The notes under the pieces were generated by a model that worked only from the letters and a program-made list of their open reading frames with translations, had not been told where the DNA came from and searched no databases. 30,420 bases of DNA, taken from Gnetum montanum. Taxonomy: Eukaryota > Streptophyta > Gnetopsida > Gnetales > Gnetaceae. A program made the position numbers and the translations under genes. The DNA lies in NCBI GenBank assembly GCA_015680685.1, contig MNCI01009442.1, positions 36,480 to 66,899 on the forward strand. The letters run 5' to 3'. Positions 10,151-20,990 of this stretch are shown here, one piece after another. Position 1 is the stretch's first letter. Every line of letters starts with the position of its first letter.

Positions 10151-10675
10151 CAACCAACGCAACACTTAAGGCTAACATACCCGAATGAGTGGTTGAAGCC
10201 GACAACCCCCCAGAGGACCCTAAACCTTGCATGCTCCATAATCCATGCCTAGTTAGGAAGCAACTACATGACCAAGACTCTCCCTTGGCTGAAAATGTGC
10301 TTGATGCTTGCCTACCTTCTACCTACCCCTCTGACATGCATTTTTTGACTTTTGTTTATATTTTGCCCGCTCACTTAGATCACGCATTTTTCTTTGTTTA
10401 CACATTCATACTCAGTTTACACATTGCATTTGAAAAACATAAAACTACAAAAACACATGACCTGAAAAGGCCTTAAACTAGTTTATGGCCCAAAAAGGCC
10501 TAAAACTATCACTTTTTTTGCATTGTTTTTCTTTCATTCATACATTCCAACTCTATGTACAACATGGTATCACTTAACCTTGTTTTCTTTCTAGTTGATT
10601 TTTTTACAGGATCTTGTAGATACGTAGCATGACCATGCATGCAGCATCACACTTTATACAAACAAGGTAAGCATC
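10151..10675 (+). other. Element A region after the protease remnant
   Basis: No pol domain is readable. An open 95-codon frame at 10189-10476 runs from a proline/aspartate-rich start into T-rich sequence and looks like a chance frame. The phrase aaaaggcct-taaact occurs twice at about 10465-10508. The T-rich tracts resemble the leader of this element. Confidence 0.4.
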
Positions 10676-10705
10676 AGTCCACTATAACTATAAATTGGCA
10701 CAGAA

Positions 10706-11009
10706 TAGTCCTGGCATCATGACTTAAAACTGATACCACAAAGCAGTCCTAGCATCATGAATTAAAATCGATACCACAGAGTAGTCCTGGCATCATGACT
10801 TAAAACTAATACCACAGAGTAGTCCTGGCATCATGACTTAAAACTGATACCACAGAATAGTCCTGGCATCATGACTTAAAACTGATACCATAGAGTAGTC
10901 CTGGCATCATGACTTAAAACTAATACCATAGAATAGTCATGGCATCATGACTTAAAATTGATACCACAGAGTAGTCCTGGCATCATGACTTAAAACTGAT
11001 ACCATAGAG
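10706..11009 (+). repeat. Eight-unit 38-bp tandem array
   Basis: Eight consecutive units, each exactly 38 bp, starting at 10706, 10744, 10782, 10820, 10858, 10896, 10934 and 10972. The consensus starts tagtcctggcatcatgactt and ends gataccacagag, with a few substitutions per unit and no length change. Diverged relatives of 30-38 bp sharing gactataaactag extend to about 11235 and, for one unit, upstream to about 10676. It lies in the 3' untranslated part of element A, a place where plant Ty3/gypsy elements are known to carry tandem repeats. Confidence 0.95.
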
Positions 11010-11235
11010 TTCCATTTGGTATGACACTAAACTGCTACATCCGTCCGCCATGACATGAAAACTAGCATCCAAAGTCCACTAAGACTATAAACTAGTTTGC
11101 CTCTTCATAGTCCTCTATGACTATAAACTAGCAATGCACCATCTACTACGACACTAAACTAGTGCTATCCAAGGGGTTATGATGTGAAACTAACCCGCAA
11201 CAGTCTGTTAAGACTATAAACTAGCGACATCATCA
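11010..11235 (+). repeat. Diverged flank of the tandem array
   Basis: About seven imperfect units of 30-38 bp. Each carries a version of atgacactaaactag or gactataaactag, preceded by a tcc- or ctr-rich start. Spacing is irregular, unlike the fixed 38-bp core, so these look like older units no longer being homogenised. Confidence 0.7.
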
Positions 11236-12366
11236 ACGGCCAGGAGAAACTTGAAAAGATGTGCTGCTACAATTGGCTGTACATGTTCCACAAAGACTTG
11301 CTGCATGATTTGTCCCATGGATACTAATCAAGCTGATGTTATTCATGATTCTGTCTACTTTGAAAATTGCACGTGGTGACTCCATCTCCTTGTTTAAAGT
11401 GTTTAGCTGACTGTTTCATTTGTGGTTTTCTTGTCTTCTTGGAGTTTTGTTTGTAGGATGACACTTCTGAGGTGTTCATGCATAGATGCACTTCATCATG
11501 ACGACAAGGTATCACATTTTTCCTGACGCACGCAACTGGGTTAATCAATTCGTTCATAAGTACATTCCTGACTCCTGATATATTCCCTATTACCCATCAT
11601 GCTCCCCTATCCTATCCAATTATATCCCCTTGATACATTCTGCTCATCTCAAAACTCTTGATACACTGTTGCACACTATAACTCCCTAAGCAGTAGCAAT
11701 ACGATACACAGTATACGATGCATGACACAAAATGCAAGCGCTCGAACACGAGCACAACACTAAAAGCAAGCTCTTTCAAAAAGACCAAAAAAAAAGAAAG
11801 TAAAAAGAAAAGGAAAAGAAAAAACAAAGATCAAAGAGCAAAATGCATGGAAAAGGTCTTCATGAACCCTTTGACATCACAAAGAAAAGACTATTGGCTA
11901 TTCTCATACAAGCCCCAGGCGAGAAGGCAGTTGTCTTGAAAAAAAAGTTACACTCATGTCTCAAAGAGACCATGTTACACATCATCAAGTGGCTTTGGCT
12001 GTTTACAACAGGCCCTGCAAATACTCTATAAGAGTCCTATTTCTCCAAAGAACACACCTCCTATGTCTTGGTTCCGAGTCTACTGAAAACTAGGCTGTTG
12101 ACAAGGACCAATGACATGACTTGTGCACAAGATAGCATTCATCTCCCACAAATCCCAGCAATAATCATAGCCCTTAACCTCCTAGCTTCCCTGGTTACAA
12201 CCGATTCCCTTGCATCTTGAACCACATTCCCTCAATCCCATGTACTTTTGAAAATGGTGCGATGACACCCAGCCAAGGGCCGATGATCAATGTTTGATGC
12301 TTTATTGCTCATGGTGTTTTACAGTTCTTTGTGTATGCCTCTCAGGTAGATTCCTCCAGACATCAA
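11236..12366 (+). other. Element A 3' region without pol domains
   Basis: About 1.1 kb with no recognisable protein domain. An A/G-rich tract at about 11777-11845 gives a lysine-rich chance frame (11718-11939). This is where a complete element would carry the end of pol and the 3' untranslated region. RT, RNase H and integrase motifs were looked for on both strands and not seen. Confidence 0.5.
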
Positions 12367-12376
12367 CAAAGAGGGG
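12367..12376 (+). other. Polypurine tract of element A
   Basis: The purine run aaagagggg (followed by ccaa) ends four bases before the TGAAACACC that opens the right LTR. This is the expected site of the plus-strand primer. Confidence 0.8.
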
Positions 12377-12380
12377 CCAA

Positions 12381-13958
12381 TGAAACACCACTAATTTTGG
12401 CCTAGGACGTTTAGACAAGAATCAAGCTAAGTCATGCTTCTTCCCAACATGAGTACAGCGTGACCAAACTTGGAGGCCTCCGAAACAACCTTTGATGGCC
12501 CATGATTTAACAGGCAAGGTCCCCTTGGGGTCCACAGGTGACTGCACCAACTTCCAGCATCCAGAATCAAAATTTTTGGGTTCAAAATGTTTGGTTTTGG
12601 CTAAGTACACTTTGGTTACTTTTTTAGACGTTGCACAGCGTAAGGATCAGCGTCACCAACTTTTGGAGCCTCGAAATTGAGTCAAAACAGGTCGAAATCA
12701 AGCACAAGGACCCCCCACGACCATCACCAAGGTCCCCAATAGCTCTCAACCTCCAGAAAATCAAGATTTGGGTCTCAAATATGCCATTTTGACTTGGTGA
12801 CGTTGGGGTTACTTTTTCAGATGCTGCACAACGTAAGGATCAGCGTCACCAACTTTTAGAGTCCCAAAACTGAGCCAAAATGACTTGATTTCAAGGGTGT
12901 AAGTCATCCTCAAGGTCCACTATTAATAACTATGGGTCCCTACCTTCAGAAATTCCATATTTCAGCTCAAAATTGCAAGTTTTTGAGGTCACACTACAGG
13001 TCACGCTGGGTAATTAAATTTCTCTTGTTGTACATTTCATTGTAAATCCCATTTGTGGGCATGTCAGGCCCCCACGGTCTAGATTAAATGTACTTTCATG
13101 GGCTTGAATAACCCACGAATTGTAAAATGCAATGTACCTAGTCAAGAATGCAACTCTTGCCAACACACATTCAACTCGTGCACAACTATCCAACACAAAT
13201 CCAACTCTCGCCAACACACATCCAACTCATGCACAATTGTCCATTGGATACATGTCACTAGATCTGCTTTCCTCTCATCTCCTAGCCGTTGATTCCATTC
13301 TTGAATTTCATCCCCGAGCCTGGCCCAACCCTATAAATACTCTGTCAATTCACATAAAAGGGGGGGGCAAAAATTGGAGAGATTGGCAATTCTGAGAGAG
13401 GACAGAACCTGCAATCCTTGGATGCTTGGCACACCTGACTATTGGCATCCAAGCATTTCTCACATTCATCACATCACATCATTGCATCATCACGTTACAT
13501 CACCCCAGGGCTAGGCATTCGACCTACCATCTACACGCAGCTACGCTTTGACCGGTGCACATCTTTTCTAAGCAATACATCATTTCCATTTTGCCAACAA
13601 AACATTATTTCCAATTTCTATTTTATATTCTGTTTATATTTCTTCTTACATTCAGTCTACGTTCAATTTATAGTTTACGTTTTGTTTACACCTCACGTTC
13701 TTACATCTTATGGCTCATGTTTACATTTTACACGCATTTACATATTTTAAGACATCATTTACAATAACCCTAGTGCTAGCCGTAGCTTATGCTCAGGGAA
13801 GTCCTTGGTTGATTTGTGTGTAGACCATCCAAGGCACTCTACCTTCGTTTACTTTTCCATCTCGTCCTCGGGCGAAGGCAGGGTTAGCTGTGGTTGCCTG
13901 ATGATCTCTCGGAGTCTATTTCCATTCCAGCCTTACACCGACAATTTAGGTCAATACA
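12381..13958 (+). repeat. Right LTR of element A
   Basis: It matches 5179-6707 from TGAAACACC to ATACA. It is 1578 bp against 1529 bp on the left. Nearly all the difference is an extra tandem unit of about 50 bp around 13160-13240, where the phrase ccaacacacatccaactc is repeated. The TATA box is at 13332-13339, followed by a run of eight G (13360-13367). Frames at 13442-13767 mirror those in the left LTR and are not genes. Confidence 0.9.
13332..13339 (+). promoter_or_regulatory. TATA box of right LTR (element A)
   Basis: TATAAATA, conserved with the left LTR copy at 6079-6086. Confidence 0.55.
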
Positions 13959-13963
13959 AGCTT
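13959..13963. other. Target-site duplication, right copy (element A)
   Basis: agctt, matching aactt at 5174-5178 at four of five positions. To its right the sequence resumes as minus-strand gag of element B. Confidence 0.6.
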
Positions 13964-15717
13964 CTCTCTTTTTTCTTTTTTCACAATCACTACCTTGCTC
14001 TCTAGACTCCTCTACTATTTTAAGAACAGTTTGAAATCTATTGTCTAGGGAATCTCACATTTGGTCTACCTTTGCTGAAACTTCTGATGTCATCTTTTGG
14101 ATAGGCAAATTTTTCCTATTCACCATCTCTTCAATTGGTAACTCTTCTTTATCCTCACAAAATATTACTCTCCTCTTCCAGAGGGAAGGATCTTGATTAT
14201 ACTCTTCTGCACTTTCTCTCTTCTGTAGCTCACCTTCTTCCTTAGCAACTTGCTCTAATAGTCTTTGAATTTGATGGGACCTAAGCTCTGATAGTCTCCC
14301 TTAGGCATAAGTCCCAAGGGTTCTTCTCGTTTCATGCCTAAGCCCATCCATGAGATGGCGCAGTTGATCCCTTTTGCAAATAACCATGGCCAGGACAACA
14401 ATGTAATAGTGCATAATATTAGCCCATGGTAGTATCCAATGGTTCATGTCCTCCTTGTTTCCAGCCTTGGATTTGCCTTGGCAAGTTAAACACTCAGAAG
14501 TACGTTTGGTACTTGTCATTAAATAGTTCTAACATAGTACTCCACTTACGAATGGATTCCGGTTCTAACGATCGGTACCAACTTTCCGCTTCTTTAACTA
14601 GTGTTCATGAAAACAACTTAAGTGTTTGTCATTCATTCTCTATATTTTGTAAGGCACGTGCATCATGAAATGCTTGTAAGTGATTCTGAGGATTAGCATT
14701 GTATCCCCCTTCAAATTGTGGGATATTGTTCATATCTAATCTCTTGACCCTACTATCTTTCTGGTGCCTTGTTGGAATTCTAACAATCTTAGTTATGTCC
14801 AACATACTTCGAGTAGTTAGTAGGGGTTCATCATCATCATCTTGTCCATGGCGTCTATGATGCCTACATTGTTCCCTATTCTCTCTTCTTCTATGTCATG
14901 ACTCTCTAGAGTGCCCTTGTCCCCTTTCCTGGTTGTTTCGTCTATGACTTCCACTTTGCCTACCTTTATCCCCATGGTATTTTTCTTTATGACCACATCT
15001 GGATATTGAAGGAGAGGGTGAAGGAGATGATGAAGGTGAACAAGCAGGAGAACTATCACCATGACGATGTCTGCTACCTTCTCTTCTATGGCCTCAGCCC
15101 CGATCGCGATTGCGATCAGAATGTCCATCTTTATCATGAGTTCATGTTTCTTTTTTGGACCCTTTGTGCCTGTGGGTATCAGGACTTGGGTTATGAATAG
15201 TGGAATGAAGGTCCTGATACACAACCCCTTGGCCAAAGTCAAGAGGAGGAACATCGTTGTGTGGGCAACTGCCTGAGGTAGGTCCACCACCCTCATTTTT
15301 GCTTAAGACATGTGGGGCATCCTGGGACCACTTACCCTTCAAAGACTTATGATGTCTCTGCTGTTGCAAGTCCCTTTGGCATTTTGCCTCTATGAGATGG
15401 TATTCTCTCGAGTCATGGTCTTGCACAACGTATTCTGCATGTACGTGCAGCATGCCAATTCGTGTGAGAGCACGAAGAAGCATGCTCGAGACTAAACGAT
15501 CAGGAGGTAACACTATGTTACCTTCTAAGTCTCGATAACATAATTGTTCATCTTGATGGAGGATAAAGGTGAAGTCTGGTATATACTTATCGGGATGAAT
15601 ATATACCACTCGAACTTGTTGAGGGACTGGTGGATCAATGTCATGTGTATTACGTCACCGATTTTTTTCTGTTTCAAACCTAGGTGATGAAACGCTTTCG
15701 TATGAAGAAGGAGACAT
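13964..15717 (-). pseudogene. Element B gag, N-terminal and capsid part (decayed)
   Basis: Minus-strand gag opening at an ATG at 15715-15717, about 120 bases after the primer site. The N-terminus starts MSPSSYESVSS and meets a stop at codon 21. The frame then stays open for over 150 codons (15142-15609). A frame change near 15140-15290 leads into an arginine/serine-rich stretch (HRHGDSS...SPSPSPS). The capsid domain lies at about 14440-14760: NANPQNHLQAFHDARAL, then WYRSLEPESIRKWSTML, then FNDKY, which is the retrotransposon gag pattern. Several stops sit where tryptophan or arginine is expected (TGG or CGA to TGA). The frame is cut at 13963 by element A and resumes left of 5178. Confidence 0.75.
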
Positions 15718-15838
15718 ATTTGTCTATTCAGTGTGCAATGTATTCTTATTTATTATTTTTTTCTTTAACCAATCCTAAGGGCTCATTTCAACAATTTGAA
15801 TTATTTCCTATGTTCTAGTTAGCACACAAACAACTAAG

Positions 15839-15856
15839 TCGCTAGCAACGGTGCCA
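15839..15856 (-). other. Primer-binding site of element B (tRNA-Asp-like)
   Basis: On the minus strand, TGGCACCGTTGCTAGCGA follows the LTR end after one T. It agrees at about 14 of 18 positions with TGGCGCCGTTGCCGGGGA, the primer site many plant Ty3/gypsy elements use with tRNA-Asp. Three of the four mismatches are transitions. Confidence 0.7.
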
Positions 15857-15857
15857 A

Positions 15858-16255
15858 TGGTGAGTGGCGAGGTGCCCCTATGTTCAACCTTACAAATACA
15901 AGCGTTTCATGCACAATCTAGTCAAATTTCAAGGACTAAGTGCCTATGCGCCTTTGTGGAACAAGACGGGTTGGTTGATTATTGTCTTCCCAGACTTACT
16001 TGTATGTCACGATTGTATGGTTAAGTAAGTTTGAGGCATATGATTTTTATAGCTTTTATGTTTTTATGTCCTACTGCTAATAAGGGAGGAGAGAGAGAGA
16101 TAACTAAGTGACTAATTTAACTTAACTACTAATTAACTAGGCTTTAACTAATCCTAACACCAATATCCATTCTCACTTGTCGTACACATCCTGAACTAGT
16201 GCAACACTACTGGGATTACCAAACGCTAATCGTTACTGGGTTACCAAGTGTTACA
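15858..16255 (-). mobile_element. Element B 5' LTR
   Basis: A 398-bp candidate LTR read on the minus strand from TGTAACAC (16255) to ...CTCACCA (15858), directly followed by the primer site and gag. A TATA-like CTATAAAAAT lies at 16043-16052. The right border is set by the TGTAACA start, which is common in plant LTRs. No second copy was found on the left side of element B, so the border cannot be confirmed within this element, but a diverged relative at 18216-18640 supports the extent. Confidence 0.6.
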
Positions 16256-16571
16256 CGCATGCTTGAAGTGAGTGTACTGTGTGTGCTAATAAAAAAAATA
16301 TAAAGTGCATAAAATAAAATAAAATAATAAATGCAGAAGAAAATAAAATAAAGGAAATGAGTAATGTTATAATTTTGTTATTGTTAACACCATGGATAAG
16401 ATCCATTAGCATTAGAACATTTGAAAAATGCATTGAACCTCCTCGATAGTCTGATAAGGCCAAAACATATGTGAAATACAATTGCAAAATTTCTTCTTAT
16501 AAAAAGATAAATACTAAAAACATTTTCATCTATTGAAAAATTTTGTTGGCAAGTCTGGGTCTTTCGCTAGA
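16256..16571. other. AT-rich stretch between two LTR-like regions
   Basis: It contains runs of aaaataaaat and no open frame of note. It lies between the element B LTR and the possible primer site at 16572, so it may be leader sequence of an older element that element B entered or replaced. Confidence 0.25.
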
Positions 16572-17520
16572 GCCAATATGTGGCACCAATGACTTAAAAG
16601 TTGAAGTTACAACTACTGTTCATGTTTTTACTTGTTTTATTTTAGAGTTTTCAGTGTTATCATCCATCCAAAAATCATAGCTTGAGATTTGCCACATGGT
16701 TGTGATCTCAATAATAACTTCTTATTTGTTATTATTTGATGAAGAGCTCTCTTGGATTCCATAATCTAAGCTCACTTAAGTGCAAAGAACTAATACAATT
16801 TTATAATTGAAGAAGAAGGAATGCAAAACTTTATTAGACTGAAAATAAAATTATTGCAATGCATAAAGGAAATAAACATACTTTGATGATGATTACATGC
16901 TCTTAATACTTAAGAAGATCTCACTCACAATCTCTCAAGCATAGAATGGCTTAGAATGAGCTATAGCTACATTTCTTGAATTGTTTGGGCCTTTTAATAA
17001 CTTTTTTAAATATCTTTTCTCCTTTCCCAACTATTGGATTACATTGAAAATCATAATTTTTTTCTTCAAAAATGATTTTAATTAATATTGTGAATCACAA
17101 TGTCCTCATAATTGTCATCCTATGACAAGACTATGTTCACATTGTGGTGGACTAGTAAAAAGATGAATATTTCCTTTACTATTTCTCAATTGGTTGTGAC
17201 CTCATTGTGACTTGCTATGACTAGCAATTTACAAACTACAACTCACTATGATCCACAATGGTTCATAATTGTACATGTGGAGGAAAGGCCTATAACAAAA
17301 CCAAGATGTGAATTTAATACTTGGAACTTTAGATGATTCAAAATTACCCTTTGGTATATTACTCCTCCACCACCATCATCCCACCGTATATATTTCATTA
17401 CACTACTTTGATTAATTTTCCACCCCTTTTATCACTCCAAATGAGGTGCATTCATCTCAAAAACAACCTAGGTGGTACTACTATACCCTAAGCCATGTCA
17501 TTTTTGATGGAACAATCACA
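16572..17520 (-). mobile_element. Possible LTR and primer site of an older element (D)
   Basis: On the minus strand, TGGTGCCACATATTGGC (16572-16588) resembles a primer-binding site and is preceded by CA plus one spacer base, the same layout as in element B. Upstream sequence has AATAAA (about 16827-16832) and could start at TGTGATTG (17520), giving an LTR of about 930 bp. No partner LTR was found and the tRNA is not identified, so this is a weak call. Confidence 0.3.
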
Positions 17521-18215
17521 TGTTTAATATTTTTATTTGTTCTAAATAGAAAAAATTAAATTTTACTTTTTTGTTCATTTACTAAACGTGGTAGAATTCT
17601 TTTTATTTTTGTTGTTTGATGTCATAAAAGGAATTAAAAATTGTAACAATTATAATAATAGTAGATTTCACATTTAAAATCCAATGATCATAAGATAAGA
17701 TTTTTTTATGTCAATTTTCAATAGAGATTTTTTAAACAAAATGTTGGTTATTATAATGTATATTTATTTTACTTCACTACTTTTGATAAAGTTTTACTTG
17801 TCTAAGAAAAGTAATTAGTTAACATTTTGTAACTTGGATAAAGGAACCCAAGTTTAATACAAGTTATTTTTTGTGAATACAAAGTAATAAGCATGGGTTT
17901 TATTTATAGTTAAGTATTATATATGTTTCTTTTAAAAAATGTATATTAATGTTACATTTATTACCTTGCTAGCAAATTCATATAACATTATTACCTTTTT
18001 TTAAGAGCATAATTAACTACTTTTGTTTTTAACTCTTTGTTAAGAGTAAGGCAATTTGAGAGGCTCCAAACAATTCCTTCAAACTAACATTGTTATAGTA
18101 CTAGTACCAAGTTTTAAACATAGTACCTTCAAAATTCCTAACTTTAATTTATTACAATTTAATAACCAAATTCTCTATTGAGGTAGAAAGTCTAAAATTT
18201 ATTATATTCTATAAT
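17521..18215. other. AT-rich intergenic DNA
   Basis: No open frame, RNA or clear repeat recognised. Confidence 0.4.
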
Positions 18216-18640
18216 TGATGAGCAATGATTATTCCATACGCCTAACCATACAAATCACAAGCGTGTACGTGTGATCAAGTCAAATTCTATAGATCATGGG
18301 GTTAATAGTGTCCTAGATAACTACGTGTTACATTGTTGGTCAATGTCTTCTTAATCATCACTTGTGTTACCTCAATTAGTATGATTAAGTGTCATTGAGG
18401 TATAAGATGTTTATATTTTGGTTATTTTTACTATTTTATTATTAAAATGCTAAAATGCTAAAGGGGTGAAAATATTAATTTCTATTTTAATTATAAAAAT
18501 AAGAGTAGATGAATATATCCTAAGTGTAGATGCAATATTTCCAATTTTCGTATCCATCGTGAATCTATACTAACATTGCTAGGTTAACAAGCATCTACTA
18601 CTAGGTGTACCAAATATTCACTACTAGGATTACAAGAGCT
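18216..18640 (-). mobile_element. Diverged LTR relict related to element B LTR
   Basis: It aligns in order with 15858-16255. Examples are tgatgag/tggtgag at the start, taaccatacaaat/caaccttacaaat, gatcaagtcaaatt/atctagtcaaatt, ttggtcaatgtcttc/ttgattattgtcttc, a T-rich TATA segment, and ctactaggattacaag/ctactgggattaccaa near the end. No primer site or gag adjoins it, so it is probably a solo LTR or a deletion remnant. Target duplications were not recognisable. Confidence 0.55.
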
Positions 18641-20820
18641 TTGATATATAAATAACCGAATGTTCCATAAATGTGAATGGTGTACATAATTATAAAGGCT
18701 TTATGTGTATTGGCATCAATGCATTAAAGGATGTGTCAATGAGGATGCGAGGATGCATCAATGAGGTAATGTCGACGTAGTTGATTGATAAGTACTTCAT
18801 CAATAATATTATATGTTATTTCCTCATTCAAAATTTGAAGGGATAATTTCTGAAACCTTAGAAGAGAGAGAAATTTCAACATACTAGTAAAGGAGGAATG
18901 AAGATTTTGAATAAGGCTCCATCAAATAGAATCCTTATCCTAGCATTTTCTAGCTATGAGTAAGTGATGACAAGGCATCTAAACTAGGCAATATACACTA
19001 AAACAAATATACCATAGGGCATGGAGTACCTTCTCTCTAGGAATAGCATCTTTGTAGATGACAAGCATGCCATTGCAACCTATGACATCATAAACAATAG
19101 TGGAATCACACTGCATTTCTTACTTAAGGAAGGAATGTAATAATAATTGTCATTGCCATCAATCATGTGCTTGTTGCCACACCTTAATTTTCTCAATTTA
19201 AAGCCATAACTTAATTCCATTACTAAGCTTGGCCATGGTGCAATAGGTTTTACAACATGTTTGATAATAGGTTCACCTAGGTGGTGATAGATCATTATAG
19301 TGTCAACATGGTCGACCATGCATGCAAACACAACTCAAGTAGCATAGAGAAAGATTATGCAAGCAATTAAGAGGATGATAAGGGCTACTATAAGAATCAA
19401 AAGATTGACAAGTTTAAGAATAATGTCATCAACCTCCTCACCTCTATTAGGTATAATGATAACTATTGTAAGACCAATGCAATTTGGGATTTTATTCATT
19501 GCCACATTGATTCTGTCTTAAGTACCACTATAAGATTTTTTTTAGGAAAAATTTTGAAAAATATTAGTGCTTCATTTGTTATTCAAAGTTTTAGGAAATT
19601 ATTTTTTATAGCTATTTAATTTTTTAATTTTCTTTTATGAAAAATATGATTATCTTGGTTAAAGAATTTTATTATGCTCTAACTTTTAGGGCTAAAGAAA
19701 GGATTGTTTTGGTTCTAATTTTGGTAATCTATTGTTTTTTATAGGACTTACAAAGCTTCTAATCTTCAAATTATTGGCCAATTTGTGGACCTAAAGTACA
19801 AACTTCACAATCTCATCTTTGAGAAGTGGGAATTGATTTCATACATAAGGGACTATGCAGTTAGAAATAAGAAATAATAAAACCTTCATGTGAATTCAAA
19901 AGAAGGTCCAACACTATGCACTAAAAGTTTTGTGTCAGTGTCAAATAGCTTTGTGGAGGAGGCCTAATAAGAGAAGGAGTCTATAAACTTGTTGATGATT
20001 CCTAGCTCAACAGATGATTTGATTTTTACTAAGATATTTAAACATCATTGAATTTCGAGTCTATCATTATTCATTTTCTTCCTTCTTTGTAAGAAGTTTT
20101 AGAAAATAGGATTCAAACAGCTGTGATGTGTTGGATCAAAGCTTTAAGTGTTCTTATAATTTTTTTAATTATTTTTCAAATGGATATCATGGATTAAAAC
20201 TATATTCATTAGTTATATAGGTTTTATTCCTTGTTCATCATCCACACAGATTAATTTTTTAATTTATTTTACTTCATCAGGAAAAGAGTAGAGTTGTTTT
20301 TGAAGCAATTATTTGGATGGGAATGTTTCAAGTGCATTAGCTTATTTATTTCTAAATGATTCCTTACTTTGGATTTTATAGTCTACCAAAGATTTATTTT
20401 ATTAATGTCATTTCATTATTTTGCTAATGTATCAAAATACATATAATTACTTTAAATTTTTTTTAACTTGCATCATGACATAAAGTATGTTAAGATTTAT
20501 AAATCATTGCATCTAAGGTGATTAAGAAACTCTACAGAGTAGCTGGTGGAGTAATAACACAAACTTGTATATATATTTGAAAAGCCATAATGCTGGGCAA
20601 TACTACACTACACCTGCTACATAATACATGAAATAGCCAGGAAAAGAAAACTTGATATAAAACATTCAATTTAAACAAAAAGAATAGCTAAAAATTTCAA
20701 GAATTTACGGGAATTTTTTTGAGAATTGTATGTTGCAAATAAACCTTACTAGTTTATTTACAAATATGTAAAAACATAATTCAGTTTTCCCTTTGATTTT
20801 CTAATTCAACTCACCATAAT
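18641..20820. other. Unassigned AT-rich region
   Basis: About 2.2 kb with no recognised gene. A short plus-strand stretch at about 19350-19540 translates as a fairly complex peptide with one stop (ending around CKTNAIWDFIHCHIDSVLS). It may be a decayed exon, but I cannot name a family. Confidence 0.3.
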
Positions 20821-20836
20821 AGGTTCACGGATTGTG

Positions 20837-20990
20837 AACCGATGTGTACTGTAAACTGACCAAAACCAGTATCCTTAGGATGTCAAATAAGAGATTCTGC
20901 CCATGAAAACCGATGTGTACTGTAAACCGACTAAAACCAGTATCCTTAGGGATGTCAAATGTCAAATAAGAGATTCTGCCCATGAAAATA
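20837..20990. repeat. Direct tandem duplication of about 71-83 bp
   Basis: Copy 1 (20837-20907) and copy 2 (20908-20990) both run from aaccgatgtgtactgtaaac to attctgcccatgaaaa. Copy 2 also has a ten-base internal repeat (gtcaaatgtcaaat). Just left is an inverted repeat, GGTTCAC and GTGAACC with a 5-base loop (20822-20840). Confidence 0.9.

Larger units (their letters stand above)
5179..13958 (+). mobile_element. Element A: non-autonomous Ty3/gypsy LTR element (TR-GAG-like)
   Basis: A complete LTR-to-LTR element of 8780 bp inserted in the gag of element B. It has a left LTR (5179-6707), primer-binding site (6713-6730), gag with a protease remnant (7066 to about 10150), 38-bp tandem repeats (10706-11009), a polypurine tract (about 12367-12376) and a right LTR (12381-13958). 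No reverse transcriptase, RNase H or integrase sequence is visible in the roughly 2.2 kb between the protease remnant and the right LTR. That arrangement matches elements described in plants as terminal-repeat retrotransposons with a GAG domain, which need enzymes supplied by a related autonomous element. Comparing the first 240 bp or so of the two LTRs by hand gave about 19 differences, so the insertion is old. Confidence 0.85.

Noticed and set aside
10706-11009. CRISPR-like array
   Set aside because: Units are directly adjacent with no spacers, and the context is a plant retrotransposon.
11718-11939. Lysine-rich 73-codon frame resembling a nuclear-localisation protein
   Set aside because: It is produced by an A/G-rich tract in the 3' region of element A and has no conserved domain.
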